DNA of 10,314 nt from Parvularculaceae bacterium (lineage in GTDB: Bacteria > Pseudomonadota > Alphaproteobacteria > Caulobacterales > Parvularculaceae), in NCBI GenBank assembly GCA_027080545.1, contig JALWRV010000440.1, forward strand, positions 1 to 10,314, read 5' to 3'. Both the position numbers and the translations under genes were made by a program. Below, one piece after another: positions 1-6,937 of the stretch. Under the pieces are notes generated by a model. That model was not told where the DNA came from. It searched no databases and was given only the letters and a program-made list of their open reading frames with translations. How positions within the stretch are numbered: the stretch's first letter is position 1; each line of letters begins with the position of its first letter.

Positions 1-150
1 ACCTTGCCGCCGACCTTGCGCGCGGCTGACTATCAAGGCGAGGTTGTGGCGGATTATGACAAGCAGAAATATCTCGATATTGGGGAGAGTGATCGTATGA
101 CCTTGCGCTTTCGCAAGCCAATGAACCCTGATGCAGCCTTGATGGAATAG
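1..150 (+). CDS. C-terminal fragment of an unrecognised protein (5' end outside window)
   Basis: An open frame runs from the first base to a TAG at 148-150 and gives the last 49 residues of a protein. The fragment is charged and probably soluble (contains VADYDKQKY and LRFRKPMNPD) and has no motif I can assign. The stop lies only 9 bases before the ATG of the lipase-like gene at 160 on the same strand, so the two are probably co-transcribed. I infer that this is a real gene because of the spacing and the codon use, which resembles the next gene. The function cannot be read from this piece. Confidence 0.7.
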   Translation, partial: TLPPTLRAADYQGEVVADYDKQKYLDIGESDRMTLRFRKPMNPDAALME

Positions 151-159
151 AGAACAGAT

Positions 160-1119
160 ATGGAAAACCAACTCGACATCGAGCCGCAACCCTTTATTGA
201 AATTGCGGAAAATCCTGTCCCTTCCAAGGGCGAATGTTTTGTTATTACCATGCCGGACCGGGCCAAGCTTCGGGTTGCGTCTTTTCCCCGAGACAATGCC
301 AAAGGCACCGTGATGTTGGTGCATGGGCGGTGCGAATTTATCGAAAAATATTTTGAGGTGGTCGATGAATTGCGCGAGCGCGGGTTTAATGTGGTGACCA
401 TGGATTGGCGCGGGCAAGGGCTTTCTTCACGCCTGCTGCCGGTATCGGAAAAAGGCCATATACAAAGTTTCGGTACCTATGTGGCGGATTTGAAATATGT
501 GATGGAAAAATTCGTCCGCCCACGTTTTTCCGGTCCCTATCTCGCCTTTAGCCATTCCATGGGCGGGGTGCCGATTTTGGAATATTTGGAAGAAGGCCAT
601 GATGATTTTGTGGCCGCTGTCTTGTCGGCCCCCATGACCGGTTTTTTCCCGGACAAGGTGAAGCAAAAAATTGCTCGGCTTTATGCGCAAGCGGCTTCGG
701 CATTGGGGTTTGAGCGGGCCTCGGTGCCGGGCATGACCGAACATTCGCTGGTGTTTGAGGGTAATATTCTGACCCATGACCCCAAGCGCCATGCGCGGTT
801 TTTGAAATTACAAGAAGCGGCCCCGGCGGCCGCGTTGCGCTCGCCAACATTCGGTTGGACCAATCAGGCCATGGCTGCGCTTGAGCGTATTTTCAGGCCA
901 GAAGCCATCGCCGCCATCAAGGCGCCGATTTTAATTGTCTCGCCCACCAATGACCAATTGATTGATGGCTCCTCTCATAAAAGGCTGGCGGCATTGAGCG
1001 ATAAAATTTCGTTGGTTGAAGTGCCTGATGCGTTTCACGAAGTGATGATGGAAACGGATAATTTTCGCGATCAATATTGGCGCGCGGTGGATGAGTTTTT
1101 GAAGAAAATTATCAGCTAA
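160..1119 (+). CDS. Alpha/beta hydrolase, monoacylglycerol lipase / lysophospholipase (PldB-like)
   Basis: A 319-residue serine hydrolase of the Hydrolase_4 (serine aminopeptidase S33) group, whose members cleave monoacylglycerols or lysophospholipids. Visible motifs in order are the oxyanion-loop region VHGRCEF at 54-60, MDWRGQGLS at 81-89, and the nucleophile elbow SHSMGG with Ser133. The acid is Asp265 in SPTNDQLID and the base is His293 in AFHEV, so the triad is complete. The residues between about 150 and 240 form the variable lid. There is no signal peptide or membrane segment, so it is probably cytoplasmic. Length is normal for the family. The ATG at 160 follows a weak purine-rich GAGA element and starts 9 bases after the preceding stop, which suggests translation coupled to the upstream gene. 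A strong terminator follows at 1146-1184. The substrate is not determined by the sequence. Confidence 0.9.
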   Translation: MENQLDIEPQPFIEIAENPVPSKGECFVITMPDRAKLRVASFPRDNAKGTVMLVHGRCEFIEKYFEVVDELRERGFNVVTMDWRGQGLSSRLLPVSEKGHIQSFGTYVADLKYVMEKFVRPRFSGPYLAFSHSMGGVPILEYLEEGHDDFVAAVLSAPMTGFFPDKVKQKIARLYAQAASALGFERASVPGMTEHSLVFEGNILTHDPKRHARFLKLQEAAPAAALRSPTFGWTNQAMAALERIFRPEAIAAIKAPILIVSPTNDQLIDGSSHKRLAALSDKISLVEVPDAFHEVMMETDNFRDQYWRAVDEFLKKIIS

Positions 1120-1138
1120 AGCTTGCCATGAGGGTTTT

Positions 1139-1184
1139 AAAACAAACGCGACAGACTTGCCCTCAAGTCTGTCGCGTCGTTTTT
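1139..1184. terminator. Strong bidirectional intrinsic terminator
   Basis: A perfect 14-base inverted repeat (ACGCGACAGACTTG at 1146-1159 and its complement at 1164-1177) closes a CCCT loop. On the plus strand it is followed by CG and five T (1180-1184), ending the lipase transcript 26 bases after its stop. On the minus strand the stem is followed by TTTGTTTTAAAA, so it can also stop transcripts coming from the regulator gene that ends at 1288. The A-rich left flank (1139-1143) and T-rich right flank can extend the stem across a small internal loop. Confidence 0.9.
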
Positions 1185-1230
1185 CAAGGCCTCTCCAGGC
1201 AAAGGAGGAGAAAGAGGAGAGACCTTAAAG

Positions 1231-1265
1231 TGGGCGGGTAAAAAGTGCCCCAGAATACCCGCCCA
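1231..1265 (-). terminator. Inverted repeat downstream of the XRE regulator, possible weak terminator
   Basis: A perfect 10-base inverted repeat, TGGGCGGGTA at 1231-1240 and TACCCGCCCA at 1256-1265, surrounds a 15-base loop. It begins 22 bases beyond the stop of the minus-strand XRE gene. The following minus-strand bases are CTTTAAGG, so the T run is poor. It may be a 3'-end-stabilising hairpin or a first-stage terminator ahead of the stronger one at 1146-1184. The bases between the two hairpins (1190-1230) are purine-rich and contain no gene. Confidence 0.45.
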
Positions 1266-1287
1266 ATAGGACAATCTCAAAAAATGG

Positions 1288-1692
1288 CTACGCCACCTCT
1301 GCCATGGTCTTGGCAAGGTCGAGCAAGCGCTTACGCGGCTCTTCCTTGAGATTATAATAGGCCCGCACCAAATCGATTGTTTCTTTCTTGGACAATACCC
1401 CGGGTTCAATCCGGTCATCATCGGCAAAATCTGAACTTGGCTCTGCAAACCCTTCGGAAGGGCGGGCGTTGGCGGCGTTCAAATCATCGAAAAAGAAAGA
1501 TATTGGCACATCCAGCGCATGGGCCAGCGCCCAAAGCCGCGAGGCTGAGACGCGATTAGCGCCGCTTTCATATTTCTGAATTTGCTGAAACTTAATACCA
1601 ACGGCAGCGGCCAGTCTTTGCTGGGTTAGACCCAGCAGACAACGGCGCTGACGAAGGCGGCTTCCGACGTGCAAGTCAATAGGGTGTGCCAT
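1288..1692 (-). CDS. XRE-family helix-turn-helix transcriptional regulator (PraR-like layout)
   Basis: A 134-residue DNA-binding protein. Residues 9-66 form a cro/C1-type HTH (VGSRLRQRR ... GLTQQRLAAAVGI ... FQQIQKYESGANRVSASRL ... ALDVPISFFF), where QQIQKYESG is the recognition region. After an acidic linker (about 71-98), a second conserved block at 100-131 (KKETIDLVRAYYNL ... RLLDLAKTMA) matches the C-terminal helix pattern of the small alphaproteobacterial regulators related to PraR. Family knowledge suggests a dimeric repressor, sometimes linked to quorum sensing or surface traits; the target here is unknown. I chose the ATG at 1692 because GGAG lies 8 bases before it. An in-frame TTG at 1725 would add 11 residues unlike the family. 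It lies 136 bases downstream of bipA on the same strand and may have its own promoter (a TTGACG at 1743-1748 could be a -35, but no good -10 follows). Confidence 0.88.
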   Translation of the reverse strand: MAHPIDLHVGSRLRQRRCLLGLTQQRLAAAVGIKFQQIQKYESGANRVSASRLWALAHALDVPISFFFDDLNAANARPSEGFAEPSSDFADDDRIEPGVLSKKETIDLVRAYYNLKEEPRKRLLDLAKTMAEVA

Positions 1693-1828
1693 ATCTCGTT
1701 CTCCATAGTGCAATGGTCCGCTCAATAAGGAGGACCGATATGCGTCAAAATTAAGCGTTGTTTCGCTTGTGGGGAGAACTATTCAAAAGCCGTGCCGTTT
1801 CAGCGTGTAATGCGCCAAAGCCGCGAAT

Positions 1829-3670
1829 TTACGTGGATTCTTTCGCCTTTCTTTTGCGCATATGCGGCTCAAGCTCGCGTTTGCGCAGGCGAATGCTCTG
1901 GGGGGTGACCTCGACCAGCTCATCATCGTCAATATAGGCGATGGCCTGTTCCAAAGAGAGACGCCGGGGCGGGGTGAGGCGCACGGCCTCATCTTTACCG
2001 GCCGCCCGCACATTGGTTAATTGTTTGGCCTTTAGGGGATTAACATTGAGATCTTCGGGCCGCGCGTTCTCGCCGACAATCATGCCCAGATAAACTTTTT
2101 CCCCCGGGGATATGAACATGGTGCCACGGCTTTCGAGATTCCACAGGGCAAAAGGCACCGCTTCGCCCTGACCATTGGAAATGAGAACCCCATTATGGCG
2201 CCCATCAATTGGGCCTTTATAGGGGGCATGTTCCAAATAGGAACGGTTCATCACCCCGGTGCCACGAGTGTCGGTGAGAAACTCCCCATGATAGCCGATC
2301 AGTGCGCGGGCGGGGCCGTGCAGGACCACCCGGGTTTTGCCGCCGCCAGTTGGTTTCATTTCCACCAGCTCAGCGCGTCGCATTGAGAGCTTTTCAATCA
2401 CCACCCCCGCATAGTCATCATCCACATCGACGACAATTTCCTCGATCGGTTCCAGCAAAGTGCCATTTTCATCTTCACGGGTGAGGACTTTGGGGCGCGA
2501 TACGGCCAGTTCAAACCCTTCGCGGCGCATATTTTCTATCAACACCCCCAATTGCAGTTCCCCGCGCCCGGCGACTTCAAACGCATCCTTATTGGCGGTT
2601 TCCGAGACCCGAATGGCCACATCCCCTTCGGCCTGACGCATGAGGCGTTCGCGAATGACCCGGCTTTGCACCTTGTCGCCTTCGCGACCGGCCAAGGGTG
2701 AATCATTGGCGCTGATGGTGATGGACAAGGTTGGCGGGTCTACGGGCAGAGCCGGAATCGGCTCTTCGACGCCGAGTGCGCATAGCGTGTCAGCAACCGA
2801 GGCTTTGGAAAAGCCGGCAATGGCGACAATGTCGCCGGGCCCCGCGGTCTCGACGGGCACTCTTTTAAGGCCGCGAAAAGCCAGCAATTTGGTAATGCGC
2901 GCCTGTTCGATAATTTTTCCGTTGCGGTCAAGGGCTTGATAGGTCTGGGCCGGCTCTGGTGTGCCCGCCAAGATGCGGCCGGTTAGAATGCGCCCGAGAT
3001 AGGGGTCCGCTTCCAGCGTTGTGGCCAACAGGCGAAAGGGAGCCGCGGCCCCGCCTTCGGCAATGGTCGGGGCATTTACATGGTGGATGATTTTTTCAAA
3101 CAGGGCGGACATGTTTTCCCGTGGTCCGTCCATGCTCTCATCGGCCCAGCCTTCCTTGCCCGACGCATAAAGAGCGGGAAAGTCGAGCTGGTCGTCGCTG
3201 GCCCCGAGGGCGGCGAACAGGTCGAACACTTCGTCCAAGACCCGGTCAGGCTCTGCATTGGCGCGGTCGACCTTGTTCAAGACCACAATCGGCCGCAAGC
3301 CCAGCTTCAGGGCTTTTGACAAAACAAATTTGGTTTGCGGCATCGGGCCTTCTTCGGCGTCGACCAGAAGCAGGGCGCCGTCAACCATATCGAGAATGCG
3401 TTCAACCTCGCCGCCAAAATCCGCGTGGCCCGGCGTGTCGATAATATTAATGCGCAGATCCCCTTGATCCGGTGAGGACCAGTCAACAGAGGTGCATTTG
3501 GCGAGAATGGTGATGCCGCGCTCGCGCTCGATATCATTGCTGTCCATGGCGCGTTCGGCCATTTCAGCCCCCTCGCGCACGGCCCCGGACTGGCGCAAAA
3601 GAGCGTCCACCAAGGTGGTTTTGCCATGATCCACATGGGCGATAATGGCGATGTTGCGTAACTCAGTCAT
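1829..3670 (-). CDS. typA: Translational GTPase TypA/BipA
   Basis: A 613-residue ribosome-binding GTPase, involved in 50S assembly and in growth at low temperature or under stress. All G motifs are present: P-loop AHVDHGKTT (11-19), switch I ERERGITI (48-55), DTPGHADF (78-85), NKVD (132-135) and SGKEG (170-174). A translation-factor beta-barrel domain (about 200-300), two EF-G-like alpha/beta domains (about 310-480) and the BipA-specific C-terminal domain (about 485-610, including ISNGQGEAVPFAL and SPGEKVYLGMIVGE) follow in order. Length matches the family (about 605-615). The tail is lysine/arginine-rich. The start ATG at 3670 is followed immediately by the conserved ELRNIAIIAHVDHG, and an AAAGG element precedes it. 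It is divergent from the amidohydrolase gene, with a 149-base shared upstream region. Confidence 0.97.
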   Translation of the reverse strand: MTELRNIAIIAHVDHGKTTLVDALLRQSGAVREGAEMAERAMDSNDIERERGITILAKCTSVDWSSPDQGDLRINIIDTPGHADFGGEVERILDMVDGALLLVDAEEGPMPQTKFVLSKALKLGLRPIVVLNKVDRANAEPDRVLDEVFDLFAALGASDDQLDFPALYASGKEGWADESMDGPRENMSALFEKIIHHVNAPTIAEGGAAAPFRLLATTLEADPYLGRILTGRILAGTPEPAQTYQALDRNGKIIEQARITKLLAFRGLKRVPVETAGPGDIVAIAGFSKASVADTLCALGVEEPIPALPVDPPTLSITISANDSPLAGREGDKVQSRVIRERLMRQAEGDVAIRVSETANKDAFEVAGRGELQLGVLIENMRREGFELAVSRPKVLTREDENGTLLEPIEEIVVDVDDDYAGVVIEKLSMRRAELVEMKPTGGGKTRVVLHGPARALIGYHGEFLTDTRGTGVMNRSYLEHAPYKGPIDGRHNGVLISNGQGEAVPFALWNLESRGTMFISPGEKVYLGMIVGENARPEDLNVNPLKAKQLTNVRAAGKDEAVRLTPPRRLSLEQAIAYIDDDELVEVTPQSIRLRKRELEPHMRKRKAKEST

Positions 3671-3819
3671 TTTTGTACCTTTTGGGGGGAGACATTCGGG
3701 CCTGCCTAGCCGATGCAGCGGGCAAGGGGAAGCGATATATAGAAGGGCTTTGCCGATATTCGACTTTTGGCCCAGATTGGGGGATAGTCAGCCCGTTGAG
3801 CCCTTGAGGAGACCTTAAA
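3671..3819. promoter_or_regulatory. Divergent upstream region between typA and the amidohydrolase gene
   Basis: This 149-base gap must hold the start signals of both divergent genes. On the minus strand a TATATA at 3735-3740 is a possible -10 for typA, but its -35 position is poor. On the plus strand the ribosome binding site GAGGAG at 3806-3811 lies 8 bases before the amidohydrolase ATG and fixes that start. I see no convincing -35/-10 pair for the plus strand and no clear operator dyad. Confidence 0.45.
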
Positions 3820-5523
3820 ATGCGCGCCTTTTCTTTCCTATCCCTGCTGGTTTTGCCCCTCGTTTTGCTGGTGGCTTGTGGGGCGCCTGGCAAGGAGGAG
3901 GGCGCGGCGGATGTTTCTTCTGGGCCGCACGCTGCGGCGAATATTATTTTGATCGGCACCATCTATACCGGAGAGGGCGTAGAAAAAGTGGAGGCGCTGG
4001 CCATTGAGAAGGGGCGCATTGTCTATGTGGGGGATCGCGCGGGGGTGGAGAAATTTCGCGGGGGTGAGACGCAGGAAATTCAATTAGGGACGGCGGTGGC
4101 CTATCCGGGGTTTGTGGATGGCCATGCTCATCTTACGGGTATTGGCTTGCGGGAGATGACGCTTAATTTGGAAGGCACCACCTCGGTTGCGGATTTGCAA
4201 CAACGCATCGCCAAGGAAATAGCCCAGGCTGGCCCTGATGACATTATTGTTGGGCGCGGTTGGATAGAGACCGGTTGGCCGGAAGGGCGTTTTCCCAATC
4301 GGGATGATCTTGATGCGGTGGCCCCGGATCATCCGGTGATGATCGAGCGCGCCGATGGTCATGCGGTGTTGCTGAACAGTGCAGCCTTGACCGCAGCCAA
4401 TATTGATGAGGATAGCGTAGCGCCGGAAGGGGGGAGTTTAAAGCGTGATCAAAATGGTCGCCTCACCGGGTTGCTGATTGATAATGCCATGATGTTGGCA
4501 GCGCCCTTGCAGCCGCAGCTCACCCCGGCCCGGCGCGCCGAAGCCCTGACCAAGGGGGCCGCGCTTTATGCCTCACGGGGCTGGACGGGGGTGCATAATA
4601 TGTCCGTTGATTGGGAAGATGTATCTCAGATGATGCGTCTTTCCGATGAGGACAAAATTGATATTCGGGTTTATAATGGGGTGGTGCCGGAAGCGTTGGA
4701 TAATTTGGTCGCCACGGGGCCGCAAACCAGCGCCAATGGCCGCATCATCACCAGAGCGGTCAAGCTCTATGCGGATGGGGCTTTAGGGTCGCGCGGGGCG
4801 GCGCTGAAAGAACCCTATGCGGATGAACCGGACTCCAAAGGTTTGTTATTGACCGCTGAGGCGGACATTCTTTCGCTCATGGCCACGGCGCGGGATAATA
4901 ATATTCAAGTGGCCACCCATGCCATTGGTGATCGGGGTAATTTGGCGGTGCTGGATTGGTATAAGCAAGTGATTGGTGATGAGGCTGGCGTTCGGTGGCG
5001 CATCGAACATGCGCAAATTCTGGATCCGGCGGATCTGCCGCGTTTTGCCGCCCAAGGGGTGATTGCATCCATGCAACCCTCGCACGCGATTTCCGATTTC
5101 CATTTTGCGCCATCGCGCCTTGGTATTCAACGATTGAAAGGGGCTTATGCGTGGCAATCCCTGTGGCAAAGCGGTGCGATGCTGGTGGGTGGCTCCGATG
5201 CGCCGGTGGAGCAGGGGGACCCGATGGTGGAATTTTATGCAGCCACGGCGCGGCATGATTTGCAGGGCTATGCCGATGAAAACTGGCACCCGGAAGAAGC
5301 CCTGTCCCGGGCGCAGGCTTTGGCAATGTTTACCCAAAACCCCGCTTTTGCGTCTTTTCAGGAACAGGATCTCGGTTTGCTGACAGTTGGTCGCAAGGCT
5401 GATATTTCGATCTTCACCGGTGATATTATGGAGATGGACTTTGCCGATATGCCCCAGCAAAAAGCATGGATGACCCTTGTTGACGGAGAGATCATCTATG
5501 ATGGTCGCGATGGGGCGCCGTAA
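3820..5523 (+). CDS. Lipoprotein amidohydrolase, YtcJ-like (amidohydrolase family 3)
   Basis: A 567-residue metal-dependent hydrolase of the amidohydrolase_3 / YtcJ group, whose members hydrolyse amide or related C-N bonds; the group includes N-substituted formamide deformylase. The N-terminus is a lipoprotein signal peptide with lipobox LVAC and Cys20, followed by Gly, so it should be exported and lipid-anchored. Metal ligands are all visible: GHAH with His102 and His104, the candidate carboxylated Lys315 in VKLYADG, His367 in THAIGD, His397 in IEHAQI and Asp460 in GGSDAPV. The C-terminal beta-sandwich (about 518-563, VGRKADISIF ... VDGEIIYDG) is typical. Length is normal for the group. The start is fixed by GAGGAG 8 bases upstream. 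Its stop faces the stop of the next minus-strand gene with only 12 bases between. Substrate unknown; a lipid-anchored form is less usual than the cytosolic one. Confidence 0.92.
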   Translation: MRAFSFLSLLVLPLVLLVACGAPGKEEGAADVSSGPHAAANIILIGTIYTGEGVEKVEALAIEKGRIVYVGDRAGVEKFRGGETQEIQLGTAVAYPGFVDGHAHLTGIGLREMTLNLEGTTSVADLQQRIAKEIAQAGPDDIIVGRGWIETGWPEGRFPNRDDLDAVAPDHPVMIERADGHAVLLNSAALTAANIDEDSVAPEGGSLKRDQNGRLTGLLIDNAMMLAAPLQPQLTPARRAEALTKGAALYASRGWTGVHNMSVDWEDVSQMMRLSDEDKIDIRVYNGVVPEALDNLVATGPQTSANGRIITRAVKLYADGALGSRGAALKEPYADEPDSKGLLLTAEADILSLMATARDNNIQVATHAIGDRGNLAVLDWYKQVIGDEAGVRWRIEHAQILDPADLPRFAAQGVIASMQPSHAISDFHFAPSRLGIQRLKGAYAWQSLWQSGAMLVGGSDAPVEQGDPMVEFYAATARHDLQGYADENWHPEEALSRAQALAMFTQNPAFASFQEQDLGLLTVGRKADISIFTGDIMEMDFADMPQQKAWMTLVDGEIIYDGRDGAP

Positions 5524-5535
5524 GCCTTGGTTGGT

Positions 5536-5973
5536 CTAACCGCGTCCGGCGCTATCAAGCAGGCGTTGATATTGATCCATCTCGTTGAGAAAATCGATCA
5601 GCGATTGTGGTGCGCCTTGATCATAAAGGAAGCGCGTAAAGGCCAGCTTGAGGATGGTCGGATCGTTGCAGGTATTTTGCAGGGTTTGAATATCCCGTAA
5701 GGCCTGCGACTGCCGGAAATCCGTGATTAGATTATTCAACGCATTGGCCAAGGATATGAGTTGTACCGCATTAAACTTGCCGGTGGTTTGATAATCCCGT
5801 GACACTTGTCGGATGGTTTTAAGAGAACTGGTAGACGAGCGACCAAATTCCTGCATGGCTCTATCGGTGCGCCAAGAAATCCAATCTGCCGAACAGACCA
5901 CCAGCGGATTGGCGGTTTCACATGCGGACAAGGCCATGAGGGCCGCGCCCATGATCGCAATTTTTTTCATCAT
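5536..5973 (-). CDS. Predicted lipoprotein of unknown function
   Basis: A 145-residue protein with a clear lipoprotein signal: basic MMKK, hydrophobic stretch, lipobox LSAC with Cys18, then Glu. The mature part (about 127 residues) is polar and probably mostly helical, with no family I recognise. Cys27 and Cys102 could form a disulfide in the periplasm. The protein ends SAGRG. Two adjacent ATGs (5973 and 5970) could be the start; an AGG sits directly before the first, so the second has slightly better spacing. The gene converges on the amidohydrolase (12 bases between stops) and is divergent from eipA with a 334-base gap. Two inverted repeats lie just upstream (5983-6048). The lipobox, codon use and position make it a real gene; the role is unknown. 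Confidence 0.8.
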   Translation of the reverse strand: MMKKIAIMGAALMALSACETANPLVVCSADWISWRTDRAMQEFGRSSTSSLKTIRQVSRDYQTTGKFNAVQLISLANALNNLITDFRQSQALRDIQTLQNTCNDPTILKLAFTRFLYDQGAPQSLIDFLNEMDQYQRLLDSAGRG

Positions 5974-5982
5974 CCTGCTTAT

Positions 5983-6048
5983 CCCCGATTAGAGCTAATA
6001 TCGGGGGCCAGTCTGGCATATTTAGCGCCGGGAGACCAGCATTGGCCC
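5983..6048. promoter_or_regulatory. Nested inverted repeats upstream of the unknown lipoprotein gene
   Basis: Two dyads lie side by side. The first has arms CCCCG (5983-5987) and CGGGG (6002-6006), with an inner pair ATTAG (5988-5992) and CTAAT (5995-5999) and a two-base offset. Its nearer edge is 10 bases from the ATG at 5973, so in the minus-strand mRNA it is a hairpin next to the ribosome binding site. The second is the odd palindrome GCCAG-T-CTGGC (6007-6017). The segment GGGCCA (6005-6010) can also pair with TGGCCC (6043-6048), and CTGG (6013-6016) with CCAG (6036-6039). These may be an operator or a 5' leader structure; which one cannot be told from sequence. Confidence 0.4.
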
Positions 6049-6231
6049 GGCAGAAGGCTTGCTTTTGTGAAGTGGTTTTAATGGCGAAAGACAGATCCGT
6101 CTCTTGTGTGAAAGGGCGGCTAAGCCCATCTTGGGGAACGGTCATCTGGGCGCTTGGGAAACTTCCCCTAAGTGCCTGAGATAATAGATAGATTGAGACG
6201 TTTGAGAGAAGCGAACGAAGAGGGTTAGACC

Positions 6232-6259
6232 TAAGAAGACAATTATAAGAAGACAATTA
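6232..6259 (+). repeat. Perfect 14-base tandem direct repeat upstream of eipA
   Basis: TAAGAAGACAATTA occurs twice without a gap (6232-6245 and 6246-6259), ending 48 bases before the eipA ATG. The junction creates TATAAG (6244-6249), the best -10-like element in the region, but no good -35 is found 16-18 bases before it. The repeat could be a pair of regulator sites or a recent slippage duplication that altered the promoter. Confidence 0.75.
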
Positions 6260-6307
6260 GATGGATAAGAGCGCGAAAACATAGATGAGGATAAAGGGAG
6301 ACTGTTG

Positions 6308-6925
6308 ATGAAATTGAGCAAAATAAGCAAATTGGCCACGGGGGCACTGTTGGGGGCCGCTCTTTTGGGGCTTTCTGCCTGCGTTACCCCGCCCAGCGGT
6401 GATACGCCGTCGGCCCAATCAACCACCCAAGAAGGCTATAAGACCTATGATCAAGGGACGGTGGTGGACGAGGCCGAAAAATTCTTCGGCGGGGCCAGTG
6501 CCGATCTTGCAGAAGTGCTGGACCATGTGTTCACCGATAATGGCCGCAACCCCCAAGCCTATATCGCCGGGGAAGAGGCCTCTGGTGCCATCGGGGTGGG
6601 ATTGCGCTATGGCAAGGGTTATCTCTATAGGCCGGGTCAAGAACCGGTGCGGGTCTATTGGACCGGCCCGTCCATTGGCATTGATGCCGGAGGTAATGCC
6701 TCAAAAGTTTTTACGCTGGTCTATAATCTCGGGCCTACCAATAATATTTATCGGCGCTATCCGGGGGTTGACGGGTCGGTCTATTTTGTCGGGGGCATTG
6801 GCGTCAACTATCAACGTGCCGGGGTGACGACATTAGCCCCTATTAGAACCGGGGTTGGTTTTCGTTCCGGTGTCAATGTTGGCTATTTGCGCTATACCCG
6901 TGAATATACAGCCATACCGTTCTAA
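6308..6925 (+). CDS. eipA: EipA-type DUF1134 envelope protein, predicted lipoprotein
   Basis: A 205-residue protein matching the DUF1134 family. In Brucella the founding member EipA (envelope integrity protein A) is a periplasmic small beta-barrel needed for envelope stress resistance and virulence. The family block spans about 54-205: EKFFGGASADLAEVLDHVF, AYIAGEEASGAIGVGLRYGKG, WTGPSIGIDAGGNASKVF, LVYNL, VDGSVYFVGGIGV, APIRTGVGFRSGVNVGYL and a final PF. The N-terminus has a lipobox LSAC with Cys25, followed by Val, so this copy is predicted to be lipid-anchored. Residues 26-50 are a Pro/Ser/Thr-rich linker. I chose the ATG at 6308 because AAAGGGAG (6293-6300) is 7 bases upstream; the TTG three bases earlier is less likely. 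It converges on the esterase gene with 12 bases between stops. Confidence 0.9.
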   Translation: MKLSKISKLATGALLGAALLGLSACVTPPSGDTPSAQSTTQEGYKTYDQGTVVDEAEKFFGGASADLAEVLDHVFTDNGRNPQAYIAGEEASGAIGVGLRYGKGYLYRPGQEPVRVYWTGPSIGIDAGGNASKVFTLVYNLGPTNNIYRRYPGVDGSVYFVGGIGVNYQRAGVTTLAPIRTGVGFRSGVNVGYLRYTREYTAIPF

Positions 6926-6937
6926 CGCCTCGCTTGT

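Larger units (their letters stand above)
5974..6307. other. 334-base divergent intergenic region before eipA
   Basis: No convincing gene is present on either strand. The left part holds the dyads at 5983-6048. The middle (about 6050-6190) shows a short near-palindrome GGGAA/TTCCC around 6156-6167 and nothing else I can name. The right part holds the 14-base tandem repeat at 6232-6259 and the eipA ribosome binding site at 6293-6300. I looked for CtrA sites (TTAA-N7-TTAA) because eipA is under CtrA control in Brucella, and found no good match. Confidence 0.6.

Noticed and set aside
1216..1236. A GAGGAGAGACCTTAAAGTG sequence resembling the ribosome binding site and start of the amidohydrolase gene (GAGACCTTAAA is shared)
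   Set aside because: The GTG opens only a three-codon frame (GTG GGC GGG TAA), so no product is made; the likeness is probably chance.
4846..5460. A 204-codon open frame on the minus strand inside the amidohydrolase gene
   Set aside because: It lies fully antisense to a gene with all catalytic motifs intact, and its translation is rich in His, Arg and Pro without any domain pattern; it is a shadow frame.
5918..6256. A 112-codon minus-strand frame across the eipA upstream gap
   Set aside because: It overlaps the start of the lipoprotein gene in another frame, has no ribosome binding site and reads like non-coding composition.
5974..6307. CtrA site (TTAA-N7-TTAA) or EcfG-type general stress promoter (GGAAC-N-CGTT) before eipA
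   Set aside because: Isolated half-motifs exist (TTAA at 6078, GGAAC at 6135, CGTT at 6199) but none has its partner at the right distance.
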